11,262 nucleotides of DNA, taken from Candidatus Krumholzibacteriia bacterium (GTDB lineage: Bacteria > Krumholzibacteriota > Krumholzibacteriia > LZORAL124-64-63). The translations under genes were made by a program, and so were the position numbers. The stretch lies in assembly GCA_030632925.1 (NCBI GenBank), contig DAOVTU010000040.1, positions 1 to 11,262 on the forward strand, in the 5' to 3' direction. The notes under the pieces were generated by a model. It ran no database searches, was not told the origin of the DNA, and worked only from the letters and a program-made list of their open reading frames with translations. Below are positions 1-7,521 of this stretch, one piece after another. The number at the start of each line of letters is the position of its first letter. Within the stretch, counting starts at the first letter, position 1.

Positions 1-1935
1 AAGTTTGATAGTGATGTGGTGCGGGTCTATCACCAAAGATCCTACAATGCGGAGAAAGATGAATACACCGTCACGGAAAACAAGGTGTGGTGGGTAGGAC
101 GAGGCGAGGCCGAGGAGCTGACAAATTACGTCAAGGACTACGGGTCCTGGCTGGAAATCAAGGATGTACAGGCCTTTGTCATCCATGGCGGTGAAGTTAC
201 GATGGCGGCTGCGCTGAGCGGTGATATTGAGCACATCGATGAGTCGCGCATCAAACTGCAGAAGGGTGATGGAAAATCGCGTTCCACGAATTTGGTGGTG
301 GCTTTTGACACGGCCCAACCCGGAGATTTGATCGGCATTTCGATAACGATACATATATCACGCGGGTTGCAGTGGTCGGAGTGGTCGTTGGCGGGTGACT
401 ATCCGACCGCACGTTGTGAACTGGAAATACAAAATTCACACGAAATAGCATTTGCCATCTTCGGGAACCGGTTTCGCCCCGGTGCCATGCAGCAAGAGAC
501 CATCGAGAAAGTCAAAGGACACATTCGGCATCTCAGACTCTGGGCCGATGATATTGATGCGATCTGCCGCGAGCCCTACGCGCCGAGCCGTGAATTGCAA
601 TCGCCCAGTTTCAGCCTGGTGTGGCGAGCCGAACGATATCCCTGGGGTAAAAAGTATATTTGGTGGGAGTCTCGCGACTGGAACATGGTCGCCGAGAAAC
701 GGGCGGGCCGAGAGCGCACCTACGCCAAGAAAAAAAAGAATACAGTGAAGATGGCCAAGACCCTTGCTGACGGCGCGACTGGTGAAGAGGCTATCAACCT
801 CTTGTACGCCTTTGCCCGCGATGAAATACAGGATGTGTCGAGCTATTTTTATGCCAAGGACAACAACAAGCGAACCGTTGACGCCATACTGAAAGCCCGG
901 GCCGGTGATGATTACGAAAAAAGCTACCTGCTTTTGCAGATGCTGTTGAGTCTGGGTTTTGAGGCTGAAGTCATCTGGGCCCACGACCCGGATGATGGCA
1001 GTTTCTTTGTCAAATACCCGAACAGTGGGCAGATGGATGTGCCCCTGGTCCGGGTGAAGGTCAATGATCGGGTGGTCTGGCTCGATCTGGCTTGTAAGGG
1101 GTGTGCCCCCGGCAGTATCGACGCGCGTTTGTCGGGCACCACGGCCATGAGTTACGCCCGGGATGCCGACAAAAAAGGGGACAAGCTCTGGGAAAGGGTG
1201 GCCGGAAAGGCTCAAATTCAGGAAGTGCCAACTCCCATTCTGTATCTTGACTTCGTCGAGCGAGAAAATTGGAATAGGATTTTTCAAGTTGAGACTGGTG
1301 ACCGGGTCGGCACGGCTTTGCTGTCCGAAGAGGTAGTCCTGACCCGTGACGAGAAGCTGGAATTCAAACGCAGGATGCACGTGTCCTCGTCCGGACTGTC
1401 GCGGCTGTTTCTCGCCAGCAATGCCGTTGGGGCTGAGGATGTCACCGAGGATTGGATTGAACGCCGCTTTCAGGGTTCCTCAGGCGATTCAATGGTCAGC
1501 GCCTCGTCAATCGGCGCCGAGACCCTCGAAGCCGTGTTTGATCTGGACCTGGGTCCGGTTCCTGATCCAATGGGTGACACCTGGATTCTGCCGCCGGACC
1601 TGGTCTATGGTGAGCCCTCGGTCAGGGAGTGGCCCGAGATTAGGCTCAGTGCATTTCATGTGGAAAACGACAACGAGACCCGCTGGGAATTTCGGATTCC
1701 CCTGCCCTCGGGGTGGACCGATGCCGCCGTGCCGGCGACTCAGCGCATCGGCGTCAAATGCTTCGACTATGTTGCCCACTATGTCATCGTGGATGGTGAA
1801 CTGGTCGTGCGTAGAGTCCTGAAGGAAATCGGCTGCACCATTGACGAGGACAGCAGCGTGGCCCTGATCGGTCGCCACGCCAAAGCGATCCGGGAATTGG
1901 AACTGACCCCTGTTGTCTTGACCCGGAAGGAATGA
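1..1935 (+). CDS. DUF3857/transglutaminase-like protein lacking catalytic Cys and His (5' end outside window)
   Basis: The frame is open from base 1 and the first in-window start (GTG at 16) has no ribosome binding site, so the gene begins upstream and any signal peptide is out of view. The first third resembles DUF3857, a beta-rich domain usually found N-terminal to a transglutaminase-like fold. The middle (about 770-1150) aligns with the transglutaminase core. Where active members have Gly-Asp-Cys-Lys-Asp-Lys, this protein has GDDYEK, with Asp at 910-912 in the Cys place. The usual Phe-Asn-His is Met-Asp-Val (Val at 1039-1041). Only the third-position Asp in VWLDLA (1084-1086) remains. The C-terminal beta-rich tail is typical of the family. 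It is therefore probably a non-catalytic binding or scaffold protein, and the reading frame is intact, so it is not a decayed pseudogene. It is followed directly by an active-looking paralogue. The biological role is unknown. The family call is firm; the loss of activity is inferred from the residues. Confidence 0.8.
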   Translation, partial: KFDSDVVRVYHQRSYNAEKDEYTVTENKVWWVGRGEAEELTNYVKDYGSWLEIKDVQAFVIHGGEVTMAAALSGDIEHIDESRIKLQKGDGKSRSTNLVVAFDTAQPGDLIGISITIHISRGLQWSEWSLAGDYPTARCELEIQNSHEIAFAIFGNRFRPGAMQQETIEKVKGHIRHLRLWADDIDAICREPYAPSRELQSPSFSLVWRAERYPWGKKYIWWESRDWNMVAEKRAGRERTYAKKKKNTVKMAKTLADGATGEEAINLLYAFARDEIQDVSSYFYAKDNNKRTVDAILKARAGDDYEKSYLLLQMLLSLGFEAEVIWAHDPDDGSFFVKYPNSGQMDVPLVRVKVNDRVVWLDLACKGCAPGSIDARLSGTTAMSYARDADKKGDKLWERVAGKAQIQEVPTPILYLDFVERENWNRIFQVETGDRVGTALLSEEVVLTRDEKLEFKRRMHVSSSGLSRLFLASNAVGAEDVTEDWIERRFQGSSGDSMVSASSIGAETLEAVFDLDLGPVPDPMGDTWILPPDLVYGEPSVREWPEIRLSAFHVENDNETRWEFRIPLPSGWTDAAVPATQRIGVKCFDYVAHYVIVDGELVVRRVLKEIGCTIDEDSSVALIGRHAKAIRELELTPVVLTRKE

Positions 1936-1940
1936 TCGCC

Positions 1941-3899
1941 ATGAGCGTGCGCGGGCTGATGTTTTTGCTGGCCTGCCAATTGATGGCGGGTATCGGTTGG
2001 GCGGCTTTGGTTGAAGTGCCTGCGCCTGTCTCCCCTGAAGTAGTGGCGGCATTCGTGGCAGCCTATCCCAATGCCGAGCGCGTTGATGTGTTGGACTGGG
2101 TGGGCGCGGATTTGAAACACGACGAGGCCAATCGGGGCTTCAGTGGAACGATGCAGGAATGTCGCGAATATGTGGTGCTCGACCAGAGTGTGGTCACCGA
2201 TTTGTCGGTGGTTCATGTCTTCAAATCTTCTGCCACAAGGCTCAAGAAGATTGAAATTACGGTCGATGGTGTGGCTGGTCACCGGCGTTGGAAGGAGAAG
2301 GACTTACAATGGTCGGAAAGCACGGAGTCCGAAAACGGCGTGGTTACACTTGATGGTATCGTGGCAACGGCTTTTATACCTGGAATCGAAGTTGGCGACC
2401 GGGTGAGAGTGTATAAGGAGTATCGGGTCAAGGGCCGTTGGGGGTTACCCACGAGATGGCTCGGCGCAAGTGATATTCCCTTTCTGGAATCTTCCTCTGT
2501 ACTGCAGTTACCTGCCGGGTATGAAATTCAATGGCGAGCATTGGGTTCGTCATTCAGCCGCGATCAGGTTGACTTCTCGGGACCGGATGGTGGTGATCAG
2601 GATTATTATCGTTGGAGTCTGGGCCCTGATGCGGCCGGCGTGCTGCCCGAATGTGCCGAGCGGTATCCCTATGTCAGGCTGGTGCCCCATGTGATCAGTT
2701 TGGGGGGCAATGATAAGCCTGATTGGTCCTATGGCGAGACCTGGGCCCAAGCCGGTGAAATTTATCTGGACCGCATTGATGGTGTCTTTGACGTGAGCGA
2801 TGAGATGGCCGTGATGGCAGCCGAAGTGGTCAGTGGGGCGGCTAATATCGACGAAAAAATTGACCTGGTCTACGCCTGGGTGCAGCAACGATGCCACTAT
2901 CTGGGCCTGTTCAGCGGCACCGATGGGATCATGCCCAAGAGCGCCATTGAAGTCCACGATCTGGGTTCCGGCGACTGCAAAGGGTTGAGCACTTTACTTA
3001 TCGGGTTGTTGCGCAGTGTGGGGGTGGAAGCTCATCCGGTGCTCGTATTGATGGCGTCCCGCGATTGGTTGGTCGAAGATCTCCCCAACATGGGCCAATT
3101 CAATCACTACATCGCTTGGGCGCAGGGCGATTCAGCCGGGGTCTTTCTGGATGGTACGGTGGACAGGTATCCGGCGGGCACAATCCCTCTGGTTGACGCC
3201 ATGTCCAAAGTGCTGTTGTTGAAACCCGGCGCGGTGCAGTTGGTGGGCATTCCGGCCGAAGCCTGGGAAAGTGGCACTGGTCGGCGCACGGTTTCCGGGC
3301 GCCTGGATGAGACCGGGCACGCCCATCTTGATCTGACCTACACCGTAACCGACGCACTGGCTCGTTATTGGCGCGACCGCCTCATTGACGACAGCAAAAA
3401 GTCGTCCCAGAAGGCGATGCTCCGTTATCTGGTGCCCGACGAATTCGCCTGCGAAGCCGAAGCCGCCGAACTGACCGGGCTGGATGATTGGCGAGCACCG
3501 ATCAAGATGTCGGTTTCCCTGAAAACGAGTCGCCCACTGCCCAAGGGTGGCGGCGCCATTTTTATCCCGCGCAATGTCGTTGGCGATGAGTTGATTGGCG
3601 ACATCGATTTGCCCTGTGATGTGCGGTTGGATTTGCGTTCACGGGCCGACCGCCTGGTCACCTGGCAACTGGAACTGCCCGCAGGCTACGCCGTGACCAC
3701 AACCGACTCCCTCGCCTGGCAGGCGCCCGGCCTGGAGTGGAGCCGCCGCTGCTGGCAGGAGGGCCAAACCTTCCATCTGGAACGGCAGATATCCTACACC
3801 GAAGATTACCTGACTACGGTCGAAGCCGATTCGCTGATCGGCGTGCTAAAAGAGATCCGGGCGGCTGAGGCGGGGTACTTCGAGGTGCGTTTGCAGTAG
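1941..3899 (+). CDS. Exported DUF3857/transglutaminase-like protein with intact catalytic triad
   Basis: This 652-aa protein starts with a signal peptide (MSVRGLMFLLACQLMAGIGWA, cleavage likely after Ala21), followed by a DUF3857-like beta domain (about residues 40-230) and a transglutaminase-like core. The core shows SGDCKGLSTLL with Cys346 (2976-2978), GQFNHYIAW with His389 (3105-3107) and VFLDGT with Asp404 (3150-3152), the Cys-His-Asp order and spacing of the papain-like transglutaminase fold. Such proteins may act as thiol proteases or cross-linking/amide-cleaving enzymes in the periplasm or at the surface; the substrate is unknown. ATG 1941 was chosen because GGAAGGA (1925-1931) sits 9 bases before it. 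An in-frame ATG at 1932, overlapping the previous stop as ATGA, would leave no spacing to that site and adds Met-Ile-Ala. Either way the gene is tightly coupled to the upstream dead paralogue. The 45 bases to the convergent gene on the right hold no clear terminator. Confidence 0.85.
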   Translation: MSVRGLMFLLACQLMAGIGWAALVEVPAPVSPEVVAAFVAAYPNAERVDVLDWVGADLKHDEANRGFSGTMQECREYVVLDQSVVTDLSVVHVFKSSATRLKKIEITVDGVAGHRRWKEKDLQWSESTESENGVVTLDGIVATAFIPGIEVGDRVRVYKEYRVKGRWGLPTRWLGASDIPFLESSSVLQLPAGYEIQWRALGSSFSRDQVDFSGPDGGDQDYYRWSLGPDAAGVLPECAERYPYVRLVPHVISLGGNDKPDWSYGETWAQAGEIYLDRIDGVFDVSDEMAVMAAEVVSGAANIDEKIDLVYAWVQQRCHYLGLFSGTDGIMPKSAIEVHDLGSGDCKGLSTLLIGLLRSVGVEAHPVLVLMASRDWLVEDLPNMGQFNHYIAWAQGDSAGVFLDGTVDRYPAGTIPLVDAMSKVLLLKPGAVQLVGIPAEAWESGTGRRTVSGRLDETGHAHLDLTYTVTDALARYWRDRLIDDSKKSSQKAMLRYLVPDEFACEAEAAELTGLDDWRAPIKMSVSLKTSRPLPKGGGAIFIPRNVVGDELIGDIDLPCDVRLDLRSRADRLVTWQLELPAGYAVTTTDSLAWQAPGLEWSRRCWQEGQTFHLERQISYTEDYLTTVEADSLIGVLKEIRAAEAGYFEVRLQ

Positions 3900-3944
3900 C
3901 TCTTGAAATGAAAGCACTCTGAACCGATTTGCACCCCTGATGCC

Positions 3945-5492
3945 TCAACGCACCAGTGTCATTTTCCGGGATTCCTGAAAACCCTCACCCAGCAGGAGGT
4001 AATAGTAGACTCCGCTGGGCACGCTGTTGCCTTTGCTGTCACGCCCATTCCATACGATGTCCCAATTGCCTGCCGAATATGGCTCGTTTGTGATCAGGCT
4101 TTTGATCTGTTTACCGGCGACATCGTAGACCAGCAAGCTAACCGTCGAACTTTTCTCAAGGCCAAAGAAAATGGTGGTCTGCGGGTTGAAGGGATTGGGC
4201 ACGTTTTGCATTTTCGGCTGGAGGGCCGGTCGATAGTCTTCCACCCCGCTGGCTGGCAACACCAAGAGGTTCCAGTTCAGGGATTGGGTCATGAAATCCT
4301 GACGGGCGGCCTCGTCTCTCACCAGGTTCGTATTGTCGGTCACGGTCACTGACAGGGAATGTAGTCCAGCCGGCAGATTAAGGCTGCCAAGTACCAGCGT
4401 GTCATCCGTCGCTCCCGCCAGGGGAGCATTATTGATATACCATTGGGTATCCAAAGCGTGATTGACTGGTTGTAAAGGCTGTACCCATACCTGTTCGTGG
4501 CCAAACAGAACGGTGTCGGTTGATGTCGAATCGTCAATGGGGTCGACAATCTTATAGAACTCGATGAGGAATGCCTCGATACAGGGCAGATTAAATGGTG
4601 CACCATTGAGACTCATGCACGAGATGTCGGTCGGCCGGTAGAGACCAAGGGGCACGTGGGCAGCACCCAAATAGGTTCCGACCAAACCGGAATAGCGCGT
4701 GCCGGGGTCTTCTCCGAGCCAGGCAGCCCACTTGTGTCCGCTCATCGCCATGGTCTCGGCGATTTCCTTGCTGGCGTTGCGTTGTTCCGGTTCAGGCCCG
4801 GAATAGACCGTGCCGTCGTTGGGAAAATATTCGTCGGCCAAATTGCCCAAGCTGTGGCCAGACTCATGCTGTGCCAGGGTGACTGCCAAGCCATGTCCTG
4901 CCGATACCGTGGCCAGATTTCCGCCGGGATACCCCATGCCACCGTATTTTGTCGAATTGGCCAGGGCGAATACATGGTCGACATCCGGCGCGGCCGCGGC
5001 TCGTGCGTAGGCGTTGACCAGATTCACACTGAGCGCTCGTTCAAAGCCACCGGTATAGAACCCCATATCGAGGGCCGTATCGCGGCTGATGCCTTCATCG
5101 GGGTCGTTGTCCACTCCGGATTCGGACGAAATCACATCGACCCGGTGCACGTTGAAGTAGGAGGCGTAGGATGCATACGGTTCGCGATCGAACAAGCCGC
5201 CGATGATGTAGTCTACCTGAGCAGCGTAATTGCTCAACTCCGTAGCCACGTATCCATCGCCGACACAAACGAGATCAATGCGGTTGGCGGATGGTCCATT
5301 GTCCCGGATGGTCTCCATGCCGCTCACTTTGGCGGTCTTGCCAGGATCAATTTCGACCCGGGGCAATAAGAGTGTCCCACCCTCAAAATTTCCATCCGCA
5401 TCGATACCGTCGTAGTAGACTTTTTCTACCGGACCGGCCCACGCCGTGGTCGCAATGCCGACACACAACACGAGTTTTATGACAAGGTGCAT
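3945..5492 (-). CDS. Secreted M64-family zinc metalloprotease with FlgD-like C-terminal domain
   Basis: A 515-aa exported peptidase. Residues 1-19 form a signal peptide ending TTAWA before Gly20. The catalytic region (about 60-320) carries QHESGHSLGNLADEY, with zinc-site His209-Glu210-x-x-His213 and the downstream Asp-Glu-Tyr (220-222) characteristic of peptidase family M64, named for Clostridium ramosum IgA peptidase. The phrase NRIDLVCVGDGY near residue 70 is also typical of the family. Residues about 325-400 look like an Ig/PKD-type beta domain. Residues 430-515 match a FlgD-like Ig repeat (NVPNPFNPQTT, DVAGK, WNGRDSKGNSVPSGVYYY, ending RKMTLVR), a C-terminal module common on secreted proteins of FCB candidate phyla, where it may serve as a secretion or anchoring signal. 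ATG 5492 is supported by GAGG (complement of 5501-5504) 8 bases upstream. The gene stands alone on the minus strand, convergent with the gene to its left. Natural substrates are unknown; immunoglobulin should not be assumed. The third zinc ligand was not assigned. Confidence 0.88.
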   Translation of the reverse strand: MHLVIKLVLCVGIATTAWAGPVEKVYYDGIDADGNFEGGTLLLPRVEIDPGKTAKVSGMETIRDNGPSANRIDLVCVGDGYVATELSNYAAQVDYIIGGLFDREPYASYASYFNVHRVDVISSESGVDNDPDEGISRDTALDMGFYTGGFERALSVNLVNAYARAAAAPDVDHVFALANSTKYGGMGYPGGNLATVSAGHGLAVTLAQHESGHSLGNLADEYFPNDGTVYSGPEPEQRNASKEIAETMAMSGHKWAAWLGEDPGTRYSGLVGTYLGAAHVPLGLYRPTDISCMSLNGAPFNLPCIEAFLIEFYKIVDPIDDSTSTDTVLFGHEQVWVQPLQPVNHALDTQWYINNAPLAGATDDTLVLGSLNLPAGLHSLSVTVTDNTNLVRDEAARQDFMTQSLNWNLLVLPASGVEDYRPALQPKMQNVPNPFNPQTTIFFGLEKSSTVSLLVYDVAGKQIKSLITNEPYSAGNWDIVWNGRDSKGNSVPSGVYYYLLLGEGFQESRKMTLVR

Positions 5493-5557
5493 GGTGTCCC
5501 CCTCGGACCTATCCGGCTTCTACAGAGGATCTTCAGAGCTTCAAACCAGCAGGTGTC

Positions 5558-5586
5558 AGATTACGAAGCGTGGCTTGCCAGGTCAA
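5558..5586 (-). promoter_or_regulatory. Putative sigma-70-type promoter for the M64 protease gene
   Basis: On the minus strand TTGACC (complement of 5581-5586) is followed after exactly 17 bases by TAATCT (complement of 5558-5563). The -35 match is 5 of 6 to TTGACA, but the -10 match is only moderate. It lies about 65 bases upstream of the protease start codon and in the right orientation. Inference from sequence only. Confidence 0.35.
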
Positions 5587-5684
5587 GTTGAGTGCGATTC
5601 CGGTTGAAAAGTCCATCCAGCCCCGAGAAACATTTTTGCCGCGACGAGAGCAGTCCAATTTTCCATTCTACTTAACATAACAGT

Positions 5685-5698
5685 TCCCCCCGGGGGGA
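5685..5698. repeat. Perfect 14-bp palindrome TCCCCCCGGGGGGA
   Basis: The sequence reads identically on both strands, six C followed by six G flanked by T and A. It lies about 136 bases before the SDR start codon and about 190 bases before the protease gene in the divergent intergenic region, within otherwise less GC-rich DNA. It could be a protein binding site or a structure-prone tract; without a known regulator this is only descriptive. Confidence 0.6.
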
Positions 5699-5833
5699 CA
5701 TTTCCACCTTCGCATATTCAAATATTCGGATTTACCCTCTGCGTCTGCTTCTTTTGCGGGTGTGTCGGTTGCTTTTCGGGTATGCTGGGCAAAACAGGTC
5801 AAAATCCCCCGGCATTTCATTCCCGGGAGCTCC

Positions 5834-7375
5834 ATGCCGCACCCACCCTACCAACTCCCGCCGCCCTGGCGCGGTCGCAACGACTACCGTTGTCGCGATC
5901 TGCCCACGCCGGTGCGCCGGGAATTGGGCACAATCCTCGTCACTGGTGCGTCCGGCTACATCGGCGGCCGCCTGGTGCCTGAGCTGATTTGTCGTGGCTA
6001 TGACGTGCGGGTCATGGTGCGTGGTGACGCTGATGAATATGTCGACGTCTGGCCCGATGCCGAAGTCGTGGCCGGCGATGCGCTGGACCCCGAGAGTCTG
6101 GACCGAGCCCTCGAGGGTGTCGGTGCGGCCTACTACCTGATTCATTCCATGGTCTTGGGGCCCCGTGGTTTTGCCGACGCCGACATGGAGGCGGCGCGCA
6201 ATTTTCGCACTTCTGCCGAGCGGGCAGGCGTGCGGCAACTGATTTATCTCGGCGGCCTCGGTTGCGCCCAACAGGGCTTGTCGGCCCATCTTGATTCGCG
6301 CCATAAGGTGGCCGAAGAACTCCAGGCCGGATCCATCCCCACTACCGTTTTGCGGGCCTCGGTGATCATCGGTTCGGGCAGCGCCTCGTTCGAGATCATC
6401 AAGAGCCTGATCGACCGGATGCCCGTCATTCCCTTGCCGTCGTGGGCCTCACATCAGAGCCAGCCCATTGGCATTCGGGATGTGGTGAAGTATCTGGTGG
6501 GCGCCATGGAAGCACCCGAAGCAGTGGGCGGCAACTTCGATATCGGCGGCCCCGAGGTATTGACCTACGCCGAGATGATGAAGACGCTGGCCGAAATTCT
6601 CGGCCGCCGCACCCGCTTTTTTCGCACCGGCCTGAGCAGCACCCGCCTGTATGGCTACGCCATGAGCCTGCTGACGCCGGTGCCTGCGCCGATCACCATG
6701 TGTCTGGTGGGTGGCCTTAAAAACGACACGGTTTGCGGCAGTGACGACATCCGTGAAGTGGTGCCCTTCGAACCGCTGCCCTTTCGCGAGGCCATCGTGC
6801 GGGCGCTCAACCGCGAAGAGCAGGACCACATCGCCACCCGTTGGTCCGATGCCTATCCGGCGGCCCACGAGTTGAGCATCAAGCTGCATCAGTTGCGGCG
6901 ACCGCCGCGTTACACGGCCCACTACACGCTCTTGACGAAGTGCCCGCGAGACAAATTGTTCGGCGCTTTTACCAAAATCGGCGGCAGCGAAGGCTGGTTC
7001 GATGCCAACTGGATGTGGCGCATGCGCGGTGCTATCGACAGGGTGCTGTTCGGCGTGGGCACGGCGCGGGGGCGGCGCAGCAAAAGTGACCTGCGCGTGC
7101 ACGATGTCATCGATTTTTGGCGGGTGGAGAGCATCCTGCCCGAAGAACGTTTGCTGCTGCGGGCAGAGATGCGCATGCCCGGTCGGGCCTGGCTCGAATT
7201 TACCATCCGGCCCTTGGGTGAGCAGAATGAGTTGGCGATCACCGCCCATTACGCCACGCGCTCCAGGTGGGGCGACATTTATTGGCGATTTTTTCAGCCT
7301 TTTCACTGGTATATTTTTGCGCGTTTGCTGAAGCAGATCGAGCAACGGGCCCATTGCAAAGAGGATTTCAAATAA
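5834..7375 (+). CDS. YbjT-like atypical SDR: NAD(P)-binding domain plus DUF2867
   Basis: A 513-aa, probably cytoplasmic protein with two domains. Residues 33-330 form an extended/atypical SDR (NmrA-like) Rossmann domain: TILVTGASGYIGGRL carries the TGxxGxxG dinucleotide-binding loop (37-44), followed by RGDAD after the second strand, YLIHSM, YLGGLG and a later IGIRDVV region. Residues about 360-500 match DUF2867, recognisable by GWFDANWMWRMRG, IDFWRVE, LLLRAEMRMPGRAWLEF and the aromatic tail. The overall plan and length are close to E. coli YbjT (about 476 aa). Such proteins bind NAD(P) and may be reductases or redox sensors; the substrate is unknown. ATG 5834 was preferred because GGGAG (5825-5829) lies 4 bases before it; an upstream GTG at 5762 lacks a site and would add a non-conserved, unlikely N-terminus. 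The gene stands alone and is closed by its own terminator. Confidence 0.82.
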   Translation: MPHPPYQLPPPWRGRNDYRCRDLPTPVRRELGTILVTGASGYIGGRLVPELICRGYDVRVMVRGDADEYVDVWPDAEVVAGDALDPESLDRALEGVGAAYYLIHSMVLGPRGFADADMEAARNFRTSAERAGVRQLIYLGGLGCAQQGLSAHLDSRHKVAEELQAGSIPTTVLRASVIIGSGSASFEIIKSLIDRMPVIPLPSWASHQSQPIGIRDVVKYLVGAMEAPEAVGGNFDIGGPEVLTYAEMMKTLAEILGRRTRFFRTGLSSTRLYGYAMSLLTPVPAPITMCLVGGLKNDTVCGSDDIREVVPFEPLPFREAIVRALNREEQDHIATRWSDAYPAAHELSIKLHQLRRPPRYTAHYTLLTKCPRDKLFGAFTKIGGSEGWFDANWMWRMRGAIDRVLFGVGTARGRRSKSDLRVHDVIDFWRVESILPEERLLLRAEMRMPGRAWLEFTIRPLGEQNELAITAHYATRSRWGDIYWRFFQPFHWYIFARLLKQIEQRAHCKEDFK

Positions 7376-7400
7376 AATCCTACCAAAAGGTCGGATTTTA
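7373..7400 (+). terminator. Intrinsic terminator of the SDR gene
   Basis: TAAAATCC (7373-7380) pairs perfectly with GGATTTTA (7393-7400). Inside, ACC pairs with GGT across a single T/C mismatch, leaving an AAAA loop. The downstream arm provides the T run. The hairpin begins in the TAA stop codon itself. It separates the SDR gene from the respiratory operon; given the A-rich upstream arm it might also work on the opposite strand. Confidence 0.7.
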
Positions 7401-7431
7401 GTTGTGTTGGGCCTTCAAACCGGATAAAATT

Positions 7432-7460
7432 TTGACAACTGATGGTTTTCGCGACCTAAT
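7432..7460 (+). promoter_or_regulatory. Putative sigma-70 promoter of the cytochrome-FeS-NrfD operon
   Basis: A consensus -35 hexamer TTGACA (7432-7437) is followed after 17 bases by CCTAAT (7455-7460), which matches TATAAT at 4 of 6 positions. It lies just after the preceding terminator and 62 bases before the cytochrome start codon. Transcription would begin near 7467, immediately before the dyad at 7474-7494. Inferred from sequence. Confidence 0.5.
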
Positions 7461-7473
7461 CAGCACAAACAAG

Positions 7474-7494
7474 GCTCAAATAGTTAATTTGAGC
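7474..7494. promoter_or_regulatory. 21-bp inverted repeat in the operon leader (possible operator or hairpin)
   Basis: GCTCAAAT (7474-7481) and ATTTGAGC (7487-7494) are perfect 8-base complementary arms around AGTTA. The element sits just downstream of the predicted transcription start and 27 bases before the cytochrome start codon. A repressor bound here would block initiation or early elongation; in RNA it would form a short leader hairpin. The arms do not match the FNR/CRP consensus (TTGAT-N4-ATCAA). The regulator is unknown. Confidence 0.5.
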
Positions 7495-7521
7495 GTCTTT
7501 GACCCTTTCCCGGGATTGCCC

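Larger units (their letters stand above)
5493..5833. other. 341-base intergenic region between divergent genes
   Basis: This gap separates the minus-strand protease from the plus-strand SDR gene. It contains the protease ribosome binding site and putative promoter at its left end, a relatively A/T-richer central stretch (about 5650-5735), a perfect GC palindrome at 5685-5698 and two ATATTC copies 8 bases apart (5714 and 5722). I found no convincing -35/-10 pair for the rightward gene, no small ORF with a good ribosome binding site and no RNA gene. Confidence 0.6.

Noticed and set aside
436..1380. 314-codon minus-strand open frame opposite the first transglutaminase-like gene
   Set aside because: It lies wholly antisense to a gene with recognisable domains, has no family motif or good ribosome binding site, and is explained by codon bias of the plus strand.
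1965..1979. Lipobox reading of LLAC in the second transglutaminase-like protein
   Set aside because: The Cys is only 12 residues from the start with hydrophobic residues continuing after it; a signal-peptidase I site at GWA fits better.
3900..3944. Bidirectional terminator between the convergent genes
   Set aside because: No stable hairpin with a T run is present here. A weak TTTTC/GAAAA stem at about 3961-3980 lies inside the protease coding end and lacks a following T run.
5762..5833. N-terminal extension of the SDR gene from GTG 5762
   Set aside because: No ribosome binding site, and ATG 5834 has GGGAG at proper distance. The extra 24 residues add no recognised motif.
6449..7354. 301-codon minus-strand open frame opposite the SDR gene
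   Set aside because: Antisense to a clear SDR/DUF2867 protein; its composition (rich in His, Gln, Ala, Arg) is typical of a shadow frame.
7402..7521. N-terminal extension of the cytochrome gene from 7402
   Set aside because: It would run through the promoter and dyad and would bury the signal peptide.
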